Assembly (NCBI GenBank): GCA_029339195.1 | Contig: JAPTJF010000247.1 | Coordinates: forward strand, 1 to 64,000 | Reading direction: 5' to 3' | DNA: 64,000 bases | From: Micractinium sp. NFX-FRZ | Lineage: Eukaryota; Chlorophyta; Trebouxiophyceae; Chlorellales; Chlorellaceae | Shown here: positions 1 to 11,979 of the stretch, in pieces | Layout: the number at the start of each line of letters is the position of its first letter | Position numbering within the stretch: the first letter of the stretch is position 1 | Notes under the pieces: generated by a model | What the model was told of the DNA's origin: nothing | Databases searched by the model: none | The model's input: the letters and a program-made list of their open reading frames with translations, nothing else | Made by a program: the position numbers and the translations under genes

Positions 1-125
1 TTAGCCGCCGCCAGCCAGGCTGTCGCGTATCACCCCCCAGTCACCCAAGCGTGTCACCTTCTTCTTCTTCTTCTTCATACAAATTGCGCGTTAAGAACTC
101 TCAGCACCGTCCTGCGCGACGCCAG

Positions 126-2460
126 ATGTCGGCCTCGGCCTGCGCGCGCTGTTGTGCCAGTCAGGGTCCCGCATCCTCCTGGCAACACGCACCGCGCTGG
201 TCCCGACGTCGAGCTCTGGCGCTGCAGTGGCACAGGCGGCGGGGTGCCGCCAGTGGCGGAGCCTGCCGCACCGTCGGCGCCGCCGCCTCGGAGCGGCTGC
301 CCCGCCCTGAGAACGCGCCAGGCGACTTCTTTGTCGACCACACCTGTATTGGTGGGTGTAGTACTGATGATATGTCCCCTGGTGGCAAGCTACCTGTAGC
401 AGCCGGTACACGCTGCTGCCTTCGCCTGCAAGATGAGATGGCGGGCCTCCCCAGGCCTCGTTACCCCACCGCCCCTGCCTGCACCTGCCCTTCTTAACCC
501 CACCCACCCCCCGCCGCCCCCTGCCCTTCTCAACCCCAAAACGCGCCTGCCGCCCCCTGACCTCCTCAACCCCCGCCCCTGCCTCCTCCTGCCCTTCTCA
601 ACCGCACACCGTCCCTGCCGCCCCCTTGCCCGTCTCAACCCCACACCGCCCCTGCCGCCCCATGCCCCTCCAGACTGCGACACCTGCCGCTGGATGGCCC
701 CCGCCTCCTTCACCCGCGTGGGAGACATGTCGGCAGTCACGCAGCAGCCGCAGACAGATGAGGAGCGGCGGCAGGCGATGCAGGCGCTCGTCAGCTGCCC
801 CACGTGCGTGCCCTGCCAGGGGCTCCGCCGGGGCCGGGGCCCAGCCCTCTTGTGGCGCCTGCCTGGAAGGCCGGCCCAGTGGTGGTCTTTTGCTGTCTCC
901 TCGGTGCTGCCTCCCCACGTCAGCCCGCCCACCAATCAACTTTTGGCCTCTGCTCCTACCCTCCCTTCCGCCCCGCCCCCCTGTGCAGCTTCTCCATCCA
1001 CTGCCGGCAGCGCCAGCCTGGCGAGGTGCGTGCCGCCCAGGAGAGCTTCCCGCTGGCAGTGCCCGGCTGCGCCAGCGTCTACTGGTGCGGCTTTGCAGCT
1101 GAGAGCTCGTTTGGGGCCACGGCCTACTTCATCCACAGGCCGCAGGTGGGCGGGCAGAAGCTGCGGGTGTGGGCCGCCTGCGGACGTGGGCCGGTGCCCG
1201 CTCGCTGCCGCACTGGCCCCGGCCCAGTGCGGCAGCGAGCGGGCACCGCTGGTTGTGCCCCCCTCGCTTCCATCCCTTATTCCCTTACTCAGCTGGCAAC
1301 CCACCGCCTGCTCTCTCTCTCTCCACCCACCCCAACCTCTGCTTGACCCCTGAAGGGAGTCATCATGGCATCGCCACTTCTTCCTTCTTGAACCCGTTCC
1401 CCCAAAACCATGCCCCTCGTATGCACCCCCGCCTCACACACCGATGCAGGGCAACATTTTGGTGGACGTGCCCCGCTGGACGCCGCTCCTGGCTCAGCGC
1501 CTGCGCCAGCTGGGCGGCGTGCGCTGGATCTTCCTCACCCACAGGGACGATGTGGGGGACCATGCAGCGTGGGCTGAGCACACAGGGGCAGCGCGCATCA
1601 TACACCGCCTGGAGGCGTCACAGCGACAGGGCACCGAGTGAGCGGGGTGGGGCGAGGGGTGCTGGAGTGGGTGCGGCGGGGAGCGCTGGGTTTGCGTGGC
1701 GTACAACAATTCATGCCTGCTGCGTTCCCAAGCCTGGCATGTGACTGCATGTCACTTGGTCGCCCTGACACACCCCACCCGTGCGCCGTCTGACCTCCCA
1801 ACCCCTGCCCCCTCCAAGCTGCAGCCAGTGCGAGGTGCTCCTGGAGGGAGAGGGTCCCTGGCAGCTGCCCGGCAGCAGCGGCAGCACCTCTGGCAGCAGC
1901 AGCAGCAGCAGCAGCAGCCCCGGCAGCCCCCCGGAGGGCAGCGACGGCGTAGACAACAGCGACGTGCAGCTGGTGTTCAACCCGGGGCACACCGCGGGCT
2001 GCGTGAGCCTGCTGTACCGCCCAGACGCAGCGCTCTTCACGGGGGACCACCTGGCCTGGAGCCAGCGGCTGCAGAGGCTCACCATCTTCAGGTGGGGGAA
2101 CGTGGGAGGGAGGCCTGGGGCGTGTCAGGGTGCTAGCAAGTGCTTCTGTGGTGCTGCAGGGTGCTGCTGCCTCCATGTGGTCAGTGAAGCTCTGCATGCT
2201 CAGTGCTCCGCTTTGCACCACACCTTGCTTTGTCAGTTCTGCAGAATCGCCCCCTTGCTTGTCCTGCACGTATGTCGACCTGCAGGGCGTACAACTGGCA
2301 CAGCGTGGGGAAGCAGCTGGACAGCGTGGCGGCGCTGCGCCCGCTCGACTTCCGACACGTCCTGCCCGGCCACGGCCGGCGCGCAAGCTTTGCTGACGCA
2401 GCTGAAACGCAGCGCCAGCTGGACGAGCTGCTGGCAGCCGAGGGGTGGCGCAGCAAATGA
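126..2460 (+). CDS. Ferredoxin-like / metallo-beta-lactamase fusion protein, probably plastid
   Basis: Six exons (126-351, 674-803, 989-1145, 1450-1637, 1825-2091, 2286-2460) give 380 aa in one frame. The N-terminal part has PENAPGDFFVDHTCIDCDTC, then RWMAPASF and a later SCPT: a CxxCxxC...CP single-cluster ferredoxin-type Fe-S site. The C-terminal part is a metallo-beta-lactamase fold with LTHRDDVGDH, NPGHTAGC, FTGDHLAW and LPGHGRR as the metal-ligand blocks. The first block is THRDDxxDH rather than HxHxDH, as in the plant and cyanobacterial members I know. A polyserine run coded by AGC repeats sits in exon 5. The first ATG lies about 55 residues before the conserved part, leaving room for a transit peptide. 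A hydrolase or redox-linked role is likely but the substrate is unknown. Family identity is firm; the exact N-terminus is not. Confidence 0.85.
1192..1248. repeat. Perfect 25-bp inverted repeat in intron 3 of the metallo-beta-lactamase gene
   Basis: Arms 1192-1216 and 1224-1248 are exact reverse complements, separated by 7 nt (ccccggc). The outer end begins cggtgcccgctcgc. The perfect match suggests recent formation or selection. It lies wholly inside an intron. Confidence 0.85.
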
Positions 2461-2481
2461 AGAAGAGCCGCCTGGCTAGCA

Positions 2482-2486
2482 TGTAA
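2482..2486 (+). terminator. TGTAA polyadenylation signal after the metallo-beta-lactamase gene
   Basis: TGTAA, the usual chlorophyte poly(A) signal, begins 22 nt after the stop. A second copy lies at 2536-2540. Confidence 0.5.
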
Positions 2487-2787
2487 TCGGCTGCATGCCT
2501 GTTGACTGCTTTCTTGTGCTTCAGTCAAGAACACGTGTAAATGCAGAGGCACTGATCCTGTGCTGGAAGTTAAAGACGCCAGCACTGACTGAGCAGAGCA
2601 GCTCTCTAGCACGGGATGCTGATCACAGACAGGCCGATCGATTCATCCCGCCAACAGGCAACAGCCACTGCAGTGGTGGCTTTGCCACGCGCATTCTGCG
2701 AAACCCCCGCTCTTTCAGACGCCCTTGCAACATTTGAGTGCTATCAGCAGGTACCAGCTGCGTTTTAAGCGAGCTCCAAAGCCGGCC

Positions 2788-5200
2788 ATGGCCTCCAAGG
2801 CCATGATCACGGCTTCCTCGGACGGGGCGGGAGGCGGCTTCAAGGCGAGCCCTGCCCAGCCAGTGGGGCTTGTTGTGAGGCGGAAACAACGTTGCACTGA
2901 GCTGCCTGGCAAGATGCCCGGGGGTGCAGCTTGGGTTCACCCGCCCGCCCGCCGCATCCGCAAGCCGCCCGCCCGCCCGCCCGCCGCAGGTCACCTTCAC
3001 GCACGGCGGCCAGCAGCACGAGGTGCACTGGTTGATGTCGGCGGCTGACGCTGCCCTGGTCTGCGACCTGCTGGCGGGTGAGCATAGGGCGGGGAGCTCT
3101 CCATCCCCCACAAGTCGGTGCTTTGGTGGAATCTGAGAGCTGCCATGCAACTTCCTCCGGGTGCCTGCCAGGCTTCTGCAGTGCCCGCCCTGCCCACGAA
3201 AGTTGCTGGCAGTGCAAACCAGAGCGACCTCACTTACGACATGGTAGCTGACTGGTGCCTTTGGCTTCATTTCCTGTTGGCTTTCTCAACCCCACGCCCT
3301 CGGGCTGTAAGCTTCTTCTTCTTCCTCACTCATGACATTGCCCCGGTGCCATGTGCCCGGCTGTGCCTGCCATGCAGTCAGGGAAGCGGTTGATGCTGGG
3401 CAGGAGGAGCTGAGAGGGCTGTGCCTGCGCAGCCGGCAGGGAGAGCCCAGGTAAGCTTGGAGGCTCAGAGGCGCAGCAGGGGCAGCAGGGGTGAAAGCGC
3501 ACACACACACAAACACACGCAATTCTCTCACACTGCTCAATACTGCTTGCCTGGTGGCCCGGCCATCCCTCCCCTCCAGCCCCTCCTGCCGGCTCCCCAA
3601 CCAACCTGCAGAGAGGACCAGGTCCTGCATGTGCCTGCCAGCACACGCAGCGCGCTGTCGGGAGCCAGCTACGCCCAGCTGGTGCAGCGGCTGCAGGCGT
3701 GCGTGGAGGAGCAGCGGAGCCACTCAGGTGTGCGCCAAGGGTCAGTGCTGCGGTGGGCGGTGACCAGTGTGGCCGCTGCGGCCCCAGTGCGCTAACATCG
3801 CTGGTGCCTTACGTGTGTGCTGCCTCACAGCAGCCTGCAATGCGCGCGGCGTGAGCTTGCTTTCACCCCATCGATGGCCCGGCACCGCGCCCTCAAACAA
3901 CGCCCTGCCGTGCCACCCACCCCTGGCAGTCGTCGACGCGTTTGCCGGGCGCACGCTGCTGCACGCGGCTGCCTTCTTGGGCGACGGCTTGCTCACTTGG
4001 CTGCTGCTGGCTGCAATGCCTGAGCTGGCCACTGCTTCAGACGAGGGCGGGCGCACGCCCCTGTATGAGGCTGCCAGAGAAGGGCAGGTGGACGCGTTGC
4101 ACCTGCTGCTTCAGGCGGCACCGCAGACAGTCACGGCCCGCACGCGGCACGGCTTGACCCCGGCACACGCCGCCGCGCAGAACACGCATGTTGAAGCGCT
4201 GCAGCAGCTGATACATGATGCGCCCTGCGCCGCCGGCCTTCTCACAGCATCTGGCAAGACCCCGCTCCACGTGGCAGCCAAGAAGGGCAGCCCGGAAGCG
4301 ATCCAGCTGCTGCTGGCTGCTGCCCCAAGCACTGCAACCGCCCGCGCCTCCAGCGGAGACACACCGATGCACTCGGCAGCGAGAGGAGGCAGCACGGCGG
4401 CAGTCGCGCTGCTTCTGGCAGCTGCCCCTGGCACAGCGGCCGCAGAGAACAATGAGCGGCAGACGCCTATGCACGCCGCGGCGCAGCACGATAACGCTGC
4501 CGCAGCTGAGCTGCTTCTGGGTGCGGCCCCGGAAACCGCGGCAAAACCCGATGCAGCCGAGTGGACGCCCATTCACTGTGCGGCCTCTCGTGGGCATGTC
4601 ACTGTGCTGTGGTTGCTGCTTGCTGCTGCGCCCCACGCGGCCTGCAAGCGCGAGGTCATGGGCATGGCGCCGCTGCATCTGGCAGCAGAGGAGGGCAACT
4701 CTGAGACCGTGAGGCTGCTGCTTGCGGCGGCACCCGAGTGCGCCGGGGAGGAGGATTTGGAGGGCAGGATCCCATTGGACCTGGCCCTCCAGCCGCAGCC
4801 GGGAGTGTGCACAGAGCCGCTGCCGCCACACCTGGGGGTCGCCCGCTGCCTGCTGGCTGCCGGCCCCGCCTTGCCGGCTCTCGACAGCCTGTACGCCGCG
4901 TGGGATGACGGCGTGCCCGGCGCCCTGCCCCTGTTTGCCGACTTTGTGCTGGCACGCCTGCCGCTGCCTGATGACGTGTGGGACGAAATGCCAGACCCCT
5001 GCCCCGGGCTGGGACGCGCGCTGCCCGCAGCCCTGGCGCACTCGTGTGCCCAGGCCCGCCAGCTGGTGGAGCACCTGCCGCCAGAGGAGGCTGGGCGCCT
5101 GCGCACGGCGGCGCTGTGCCTGGCCAGGGTGCAGCAGCACATGGGGTCGATCCTGCCTGTGCCGCTGCTGCACAACATCCTTTCAATGTCACTGGACTGA
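2788..5200 (+). CDS. Ankyrin-repeat protein, copy A of an inverted paralogous pair
   Basis: Exons 2788-2844, 2990-3077, 3378-3450, 3612-3727 and 3930-5200 give 534 aa. The first intron has a GC donor (AAG|gcgagc), supported by the same junction in copy B. The N-terminal module of about 100 aa starts GFKVTFTHGGQQHEVHWL and ends QLVQRLQACVEEQRS. About eight ankyrin repeats follow (GRTLLHAAAFLGDG, KTPLHVAAKKGSPEA, DTPMHSAARGG). The C-terminal module of roughly 110 aa reads LPLPDDVWDEMPDPCPGLG, then ALPAALAHS, HLPPEEAGRLRTAALCLA and a hydrophobic tail. Both end modules are shared with the minus-strand gene at 8.8-11.1 kb. Ankyrin repeats bind proteins; the partner is unknown. I did not recognise the two flanking modules. 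They may be a lineage-specific adaptor architecture. Confidence 0.85.
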
Positions 5201-5869
5201 TTGCCCCTGCCCCACTCGCAGTGTGTGCGTGCTATGGTTGCACTATATCGTGGCACCCTAATCCTTGCTATGCACTACCTGGGCAGCACAGCTGCTACCA
5301 TGCCAAGTCATCTTCTTCCATGCATTTCCTGGTCCCAATCATTACGTACAATCCTTTATTTCCCCAACATCGCTGGGTGGTGCAACACATTGTGCCACTC
5401 GCTGGGCCGTTAAAAGCACCTGCTCCTCGCCCTTGTCATCCCTGCTCTTCCTGCCTGCTCCCACTGCCCGACTCCTTGCCAGCCTTGGTGCTGTGCCACT
5501 GCCTGCTCGTCTTCCGCCAAGTGTGCCCACTCATCTGTGCTGTGACCTCAACTTGTGATGCTGATCAGCGCTCATGAGCGCTGCCTGGCCTGGTTGGGTC
5601 CGGGCAGTGCCAAGATTGATGGATTGGCAATGAGGAGATGGGCAGGCGCAGCGCACACAGGGATGCAGGGCAGCAGCTGGGGTGACCGGAGAAGGTCGCT
5701 TGCGTATGCGAGCAGCTGGCGACAGCCGGCGTCGACAGCCCGTCCGCCTGCCCGGCGCCGGCCCCCTTTTCTCCGGGGATTGCTCAGCTCGCCCACTTGC
5801 TTCAAGCGCTGGAGATGGCTGCCAGTCACGTCCACCGTCGCAACTGGACGTACAGTGGACTTCACCGTA

Positions 5870-8048
5870 ACTGTCCCAATTGAGACTGCCGGTGGAGGCG
5901 CAGCGCTGCCACCATTGGTGCTGCTGCACTTGTTCGGATTCGACGGCGCAGCAGTGCGCATTCAGAAGGCGGATGGGTCCCAGCCGGTGCCGCTTCTTGC
6001 AAGAAGCAATCCAATTGGTAGCGGGCGTAGCCAGTTGCTGCTTGCGTCCGCCTGTTTGCAGCTGTGTGTCGCACACGGCCTGCCCTCAGCTCCCCAGTGC
6101 CCCCTCTCTTCCCTCGCACGCTGTGGCCCTTGCAGCGCGCGGGTCCTGCAGCAAGTTGTGCCCAACTTGCCCATCTGCCTAGCTCCTAGCACTGCAACGC
6201 CAAGGACAACCAACCGAATCTGCCCCCCAGGCTCCTTTTCGTTCGGCAATGCCAAGCCGCCCACGCGGTGAGCCGGTACTGCTGGCAGGCGCATCCCCTG
6301 CCCCTGCCACCCATGGCTTTGCCCATTTGCCCGCACAGGCAGGCCATGACAGCATGCGCCCCGTCTCCCCCAGCCGCTGTATGCCAATGCGCCCATTCGG
6401 CTCCCGCATTGCCCTACTCACGCCGCTGCCCCGCTGCTGCACCCAACCCCAATCCCCGCCCTGCTCGCCTCCCCGGCTGCAGCTGCGTGCAGTGCCGCGG
6501 CGAGGGCTATTTCCCCAACGCAGCAGGCACCCAGTGCCTGGCCCGCCAGTGCCCCCGGCGCTGGGTCACGCTGGACGACGACATAACCTCCGTCACCTGC
6601 GCCCTGTGAGCCCCGCCCAGTCATCCTTTTCCCTAGCTTGACACCTGATTGCACACCCACTCAGCGTCGACTCCGGCCTCTGCTGCATCGCGTGCCCGCC
6701 CGCCTGCCTGCCTGCGCCTGCCTGCGGGTGCGGCCCGCTTGCTGTGGCCGCAGCAGGTGGTGTCGCAGCATCCCGGGCCGGGTTGGGGCGCTGCCGGGTG
6801 GGCAGGGCCCAGTTGCTTGCCTGGCAAGATAAGTGGGCGGTGCCCACAGGCGCCGCCACTGCCAGCATGTCTGATGCTCGCCCGCCTGCCCGCTTACCCT
6901 GCCCCGCCCCCCCCTTCCCTTCTCGCAGCTGCGATGACCCAAAGTTCCCAATGTACATGTATTCGACCGATAGGCAGCCTTCCTGCTACCAGGGCTGCAC
7001 CCCACCGCTCCTCAACCTCAACTGCCCAGGCGGGCAGTTTGATGGCCCAAGCAGGCGGGACTGCGACAGCAAATGCTGCTGCCCCGACTGCCCCGCCGGC
7101 TTTCCAAACCCCACCGATGACCCGGAGTTCTGCGCCAGCAATGATTTGGACCCCGACGGCTACCAAATCCTAGCGCCGCGCAAGTGCACGCCGCGCCCTT
7201 CGAAGCTCGCCATTGCCAGGACGTTCTCAGAGCGGGAGCCCACTCATACGCCCACTTCCTCGACCTTGGCGTGCCCACAAGGCGAGCCTGGCGCGGGGCA
7301 GGGCCGCGGCGGCTGGGCTGCTGCATGGACGGCGGCTGCTCTGGGCGGCGGCTGTGCTGGGCGGTGGGGGTTGCGGCTTGGGGTGTTGTGCATGGGCCTC
7401 GGCGTTGTGGCACCTGTAAACACGCTGACGCTGCCCGCCCTGCCGTCTGCAGGGGCTCTGCCACAACTGGTTGCCGGCCAGCTCAAGTGCTGGGTGTGCC
7501 CCTCAGGATCGTCGCCCTATGCCAACGCTGGCACGGTGAGCCTTGCAAGCGTTGGGAGCCAGCTGGCAGTTGGGAGTGAGACCCTGGGCAAGGTGCCCAC
7601 CAAGGTGTGCCCCTTTGCTAGCAGCTGGTGTCCCGAGCTGCCTGTTTGCCGCCCCTTGCTGCAGGTGAAGTGCCGCAGCACCGTCTGCCCCGCTGGCTAC
7701 AAGAGATGCGGGCAGTACTGCTGGTGAGAGGCACAGGCAGTGGCATCGGTGGGGGGAAGCGCAGCATGCCCAGCACGCAAGCTGCATGCTCAGCGCGCTC
7801 AGCGTGACCAGCATGTTGGACCTCGGCGGCTTTGCCCACCTGCAGCCAGCCCCCGCTGCTGGCACCCTCCCCTTATGGCCATTTGCGTGCCCACACCCCT
7901 GCCACCGTGGCGCAGGAACCCCGCCGTGCGCACGCTGGCCGCGCTAGACATCGCCATGCAGTCCGGACCCTCGGGATCGGCTGCCTGCGCCTCCCTCATT
8001 GGCTACTTCCAGAAGTGCGTTGGGGAGTGCGTCACCCGCGCCGGCTGA
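5870..8048 (+). CDS. Cysteine-rich, probably secreted protein (multi-exon, 5' end uncertain)
   Basis: Exons I can join with matching phase are a segment ending at 6267 (ICPPGSFSFGNAKPPT), 6483-6605 (CVQCRGEGYFPNAAGTQC), 6665-6727, a segment from 6929, a segment around 7452-7537 (LKCWVCPSGSSPYANAGT), 7674-7729 (KCRSTVCPAGYKRCGQYC) and 7916-8048 (NPAVRTLAALDIAMQSG, ending GECVTRAG). Cysteines occur in CxxC and CPxG patterns like those of extracellular EGF/TNFR-type modules. Upstream in the same frame is a beta-rich stretch (RTVDFTVTVPIETAGG) that may be the first domain. I could not fix the start, any signal peptide, or the junction between about 7190 and 7500. It lies between the two inverted ankyrin genes. 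Function unknown; extracellular or wall location is an inference from cysteine spacing. Confidence 0.45.
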
Positions 8049-8765
8049 TGTCCCAGAAGGCCTCCCTGGAGAGGCTAGGTGCGCACCAATGGTGCGCACC
8101 GCGCTTGCCGGCCCAGAAGCGCTCGCGCCGAAGCTGCGCCGTGGGCAAGGAAGGCTGTCCCACAGTGCCACCGCCGATGCAGAGCTCTACGCAGCGTGCG
8201 GGAGCAGGCCACCTGCTGCAGCGCCAGCGTGGCCGCCAGGTGCCCGCCTGCTGCGCAAGGCAAAGCAGGTGCTGTACCACGGCTCAGCAGGGCTTTGCCT
8301 GCACCCAGCTGCAGTTGCACGCCCGGTCGCCCCTGCCTGCTGCTTGCCGGAGCTGCCAAGCACAGCTAGCACAGCACGATGCCTTCTCCTGCTGAAACAT
8401 GAACTGATCAACCCCCTGATGCATTGCTTCCCCCCTGGTGCAATTCAACCATCCCTTCGCGCTTGCAATCTCTAGGTGGCCTGCATTGCATGCAGCAGCT
8501 GTCCAGCCGCGCAGTGTGCTTGCAGCAGACATCCGCATGCCCAATTATACCATCTTTCAACTTCACCTCAACCCATTTGAAACAGGAAAGGGGAATGCTG
8601 GAAGGCAGGGCAGGCAGGGTTTGAGTGGGTGGGGCAGGCGGCCGCGGGGGGGCAATGCATGGCAGGGGGCAAACATAGAGTGGTCTGCACAAGCAGGTGC
8701 AGAGGAACGCCGCCTGTGGGGCAGCAAACAGGGATGCCTGGCAGGAGGCCATCACACAAGCCCGT
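8049..8765. other. Intergenic stretch, convergent genes
   Basis: Gap between the ends of the cysteine-rich gene (+) and ankyrin copy B (-). Apart from the palindrome at 8079-8101 I see no coding exon with splice support. Confidence 0.4.
8079..8101. repeat. Short palindromic double repeat after the cysteine-rich gene
   Basis: The self-complementary decamer ggtgcgcacc occurs twice, separated by three bases, 31 nt beyond the stop. It could fold as a hairpin in the 3' UTR. No function is shown. Confidence 0.4.
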
Positions 8766-11098
8766 TCAGCCAAGCGACAGGGACAGCATGCGCTGCACCA
8801 GAGGTTCGGGCAGGTCGGTGCCAGACCTGCCCTGCGCCCTGACCAGGCACAGGGCGCCGGCACGCAGCCGCCGAGCCTCCTCTGGCGGCAGATGCTCCAC
8901 CAGCCGGCGGGCCTGGGCGGGGGAGTGGGCCAGCGCGGCAGGCAGGGCGCGTCCCAGCCCGGGGCACGGCGAGGGCACCATGCCCCACTGTCCCTCAGTC
9001 AGCGGCAGGTGGGCCAGCACACAATCGGCAAACAGAGGCCCTACGTCGTGCTCCCTGGCCGCGTGTGCGTTGCACAGGCTGTCCAGCGCATCGCTTGCAG
9101 GCCCGGCGCGCAGCAGGCAGCGGGCAGCTTCCAGGTGGCCCCTGGCGAGCGCCAGGTCCAGGGGTGTGCTGCAGTCAACATTAACCTCTTCTGCCACCTC
9201 TGGGGAAGCAGCCAGCAGCAGCTGTACTGCCTCGGCATGCCCCTGCTCCGCCGCGCCATGCAGGGGTAAGGAGGCATCGTCAGCTTCCATGCCGGCAGAC
9301 CAGGGGGCTGCAGCCAGCAGCATGCGCACGATGTCGGCATGCCCTGCATTGGCCGCCTCATACAGGGGGGTCCACCCTAAGGCGTCACGTGCCACTGCCG
9401 CCTCTGGGGCCGCAGCCAAGAGCAACCGGGCGGCTTCCAGGTTGCCCGCCTCACAGGCATGGCTCAGCGGCAAGCGCTGCACGCCGTCCGCAGCGGTTGC
9501 TGTGCCGGGTGCTGCCGCCAGCAGCAGCTGCACGACCGAGGCGCAGCCTTGCCTGGCAGCACCGTGCAGTGGGGTGCCGAGGCTGGCATTCACAGCTGCG
9601 GCCGTGGCTGGCGCCGCTGACAGCAGCAGGTGAGCCGCCTCCGCCCGCCCCTCCTGCGCCGCAAGGTGCAGCGGGGTGTTGCCATACACAGTTGCCCCGG
9701 TGGCCGTGCTTGGTGCCGCCTCTAACAGCAGCTGCAGCGTGCCCACTCGCCCATAGTAGGCAGCCACAAGGGTGGGTGTCCAGCCCGAGAGAGTGGCAGC
9801 TGTGGCTGTGGCTGGTGCCACGCTGAGCAGCAGGTGCGCCATGTCGGGCGACGCATGCCGGGCAGCTAGGTGGAGCGGGGCCTTGCCGCTGGCATTCCTG
9901 ACCGCCGCCGTCTGCGGCGCTGCCGCTACTAGCAGCCGCAGCGCCTCCAACTGCCCTCCCCTGGCAGCCTCGTACGCTGCCGTGCGCCTGCTCTCGTCTG
10001 CGACGCTAGCCAGCGCAGGCTGCACCGCCAGCAACAGCTGCACCAGCAGCGCGTCGCCGAGGAAGGCGGCGGCGTGCAGCAGCGTGCGTCCAGCATACGC
10101 CTGGATGGCTGCTGGCAGCAGCAGTGGCAAGACATTTGAGGGGTCAGTTGCGGCAACACGCGGTGTGCTGTCATGGGATGCAGGGAGCTGAAACCATGCT
10201 GCCGGCTGTGCATGCCACCTGGCTTACAAGCCGCTTACGTGTTGGGCTTCGCTGCTCCTCCACGCATGCCTGCACCCGCTGCACCAGCTGGTCAAAGCTG
10301 ATGCATGCGAGCTCGCTGCGGATGCGATCAGGCAGGGCCAGCCTGCAGTGTACAGAGCGGCGTGGCGGGCAGGGAATGGATATGTGGAGCGCCGCCCACT
10401 TGCAGTTGGCGTGGGCGGCCCACAGAGCAGCAGCAATGTTACAAACGGGACAGTGGACGGCAAGAAGGGGGGTGCGGTGTGTGTACTGCCCGCACTCAAT
10501 GGCAGCCCGCACAGGGCACTGCTCAATTGGCTGCTGCTGCACCTGTTGGGAGTGATGTCAGCCCACCTGGTTCCTGGTGGCCCGCTGCACAGCCTGCGGG
10601 AATCGTCGCTCCCCTGTCCAGCATCCATGCCCTCTTTCACTGCAGCGGGCGGGTGCAGAGCACAGCACAGTGTGCGCTGGGGCCAGGAGTGCAACACTTG
10701 ACGCGTGCACAGGTGGCTGCCCAAGCAAAGCTGACTGCTGCCGCACCGTTTTGGCTGCGACCCACCCGCTAGCACGTCGCAAATCAGAGTGGCATCAGCG
10801 GCCGTGAGCACTGAGTGCACCTCGTGCCGCTGCCCGCCATGATAACAGGTGACCTGCAGGGCGGGGCGGGCGGCAGGCGGGGTGCCGGCAGCGTGGGCAG
10901 CGCCACGCAGGTGGCCTGCCACACAACACTCGTCACGGCCTTCCACCTGAGCTCTGCCAACACTCCGCCGATTGAACGAAGAGTGTCCAGAAGCGCAGGC
11001 CCACTAGCCTAGCTCTCGCGAGCTCGGCGAGCGGCCTGGGAAAACTGTGCTGCTGGTGTACTTGCCTTAAAGCCCTGAGGAGGCACCTCCGAGGCCAT
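8766..11098 (-). CDS. Ankyrin-repeat protein, copy B of an inverted paralogous pair
   Basis: Exons, 5' to 3' on the minus strand, are 11098-11066, 10853-10766, 10639-10567, 10342-10239 and 10108-8766: 546 aa. The start MASEVPPQGFK is followed by a GC-donor intron (AAG|gcaagt). The next exon gives VTCYHGGQRHEVHSVL, matching copy A. Exons 2 and 3 have the same lengths as in copy A (88 and 73 nt) and every intron phase agrees. The ankyrin block (GRTLLHAAAFLGDALLVQL, then NTPLHLAAQEGRAEAAHLL) has about nine repeats. The tail module repeats ALPAALAHSPAQARRLVEH and LPPEEARRLRAGALCLVRA and ends VQRMLSLSLG. This is clearly a duplicate of copy A in the opposite orientation. Molecular role unknown; a scaffold or adaptor function is inferred from the repeats only. 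Confidence 0.85.
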
Positions 11099-11979
11099 GC
11101 TGTTGCGACCACCCCACCCGGGAGGCCGGTGGGCTGCTGTCTTGTCCAGAGCAAACCAACGAGGGAAATGAAGAAAGGTGTGAGGGATCCAAGGTCCAAT
11201 GGAAGAAGTCAGCAGGGGAATGGAAGTAGGCGAGGGCCGCTTTGGCTCTCAACCGCACTGGGCTGCCGCGCATCTGCAAATCCTACGGTGTCAAATCTCT
11301 TGATACCTCACCTCCTACCTCACAAGCCGTGCCACTCAAGCCTCATTGCATCAGCCCGTGCCTACATGAACGAGCCTGGTTGGGCAGGATTTGTTACAAA
11401 GGCACGAGACAGGGAAGATGAGGAGGCACCCACCATGCATGCAGGGATACGGGATGACGTGGCACATTGTGATGGCTGCCGCTACGGGGAGCGGAATCTT
11501 GGCAAACGGCCCACAGCCTGGTGCTGGCTACTGAGCTCAGTACTGAGCTCAGAGGCTGACTACTGAGTCAGAGGCGGGGCCGTCGTGCGGCAGGTGAGCT
11601 GGTGCCTGGTGAGGCCATGTGAGGCATGCCTGTGCTGTGGAATGCTGGGCTGACCTGCACCAGAACACGCTACCTTACTGCCATGCACGCTGGCCACGGC
11701 AAGACCCTGCCTACAGGCAGCGGACATGGCCGCAGCCGTTCTCAGCGCTGCCCACAGCCTGACAGCCGAGGGCACCAAGGAAATGGCGGCCTGGGGGGGC
11801 AGCAGCGCAGCGCCACATCTGCTGGGAGCAGTTGTGGCGACGGCGGTTGGAGCGGTGACCTGGCAAGCACTGCCTCTGCTGTGCGGGCAGCGCTGGCGGC
11901 AACCAGTGTCGCACTTGAGCGCCGCGCTCGGCGCGAGGTGCCAAGCACGGCAGGTGATGGTGATTGCTGGCATGCCAGC
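11099..11979. other. Region without a supported gene
   Basis: No conserved exon could be joined here. The 5' exons of the MYND-like gene that ends at 12343 may lie at 11.6-11.95 kb, but no frame stood out. Near 11529-11571 the palindromic motif actgagctcagt recurs in an imperfect tandem. Confidence 0.3.

Noticed and set aside
8697..9633. Long plus-strand open frames opposite ankyrin copy B
   Set aside because: Antisense shadows of a GC-rich repeat gene; the minus-strand reading gives clear ankyrin repeats.
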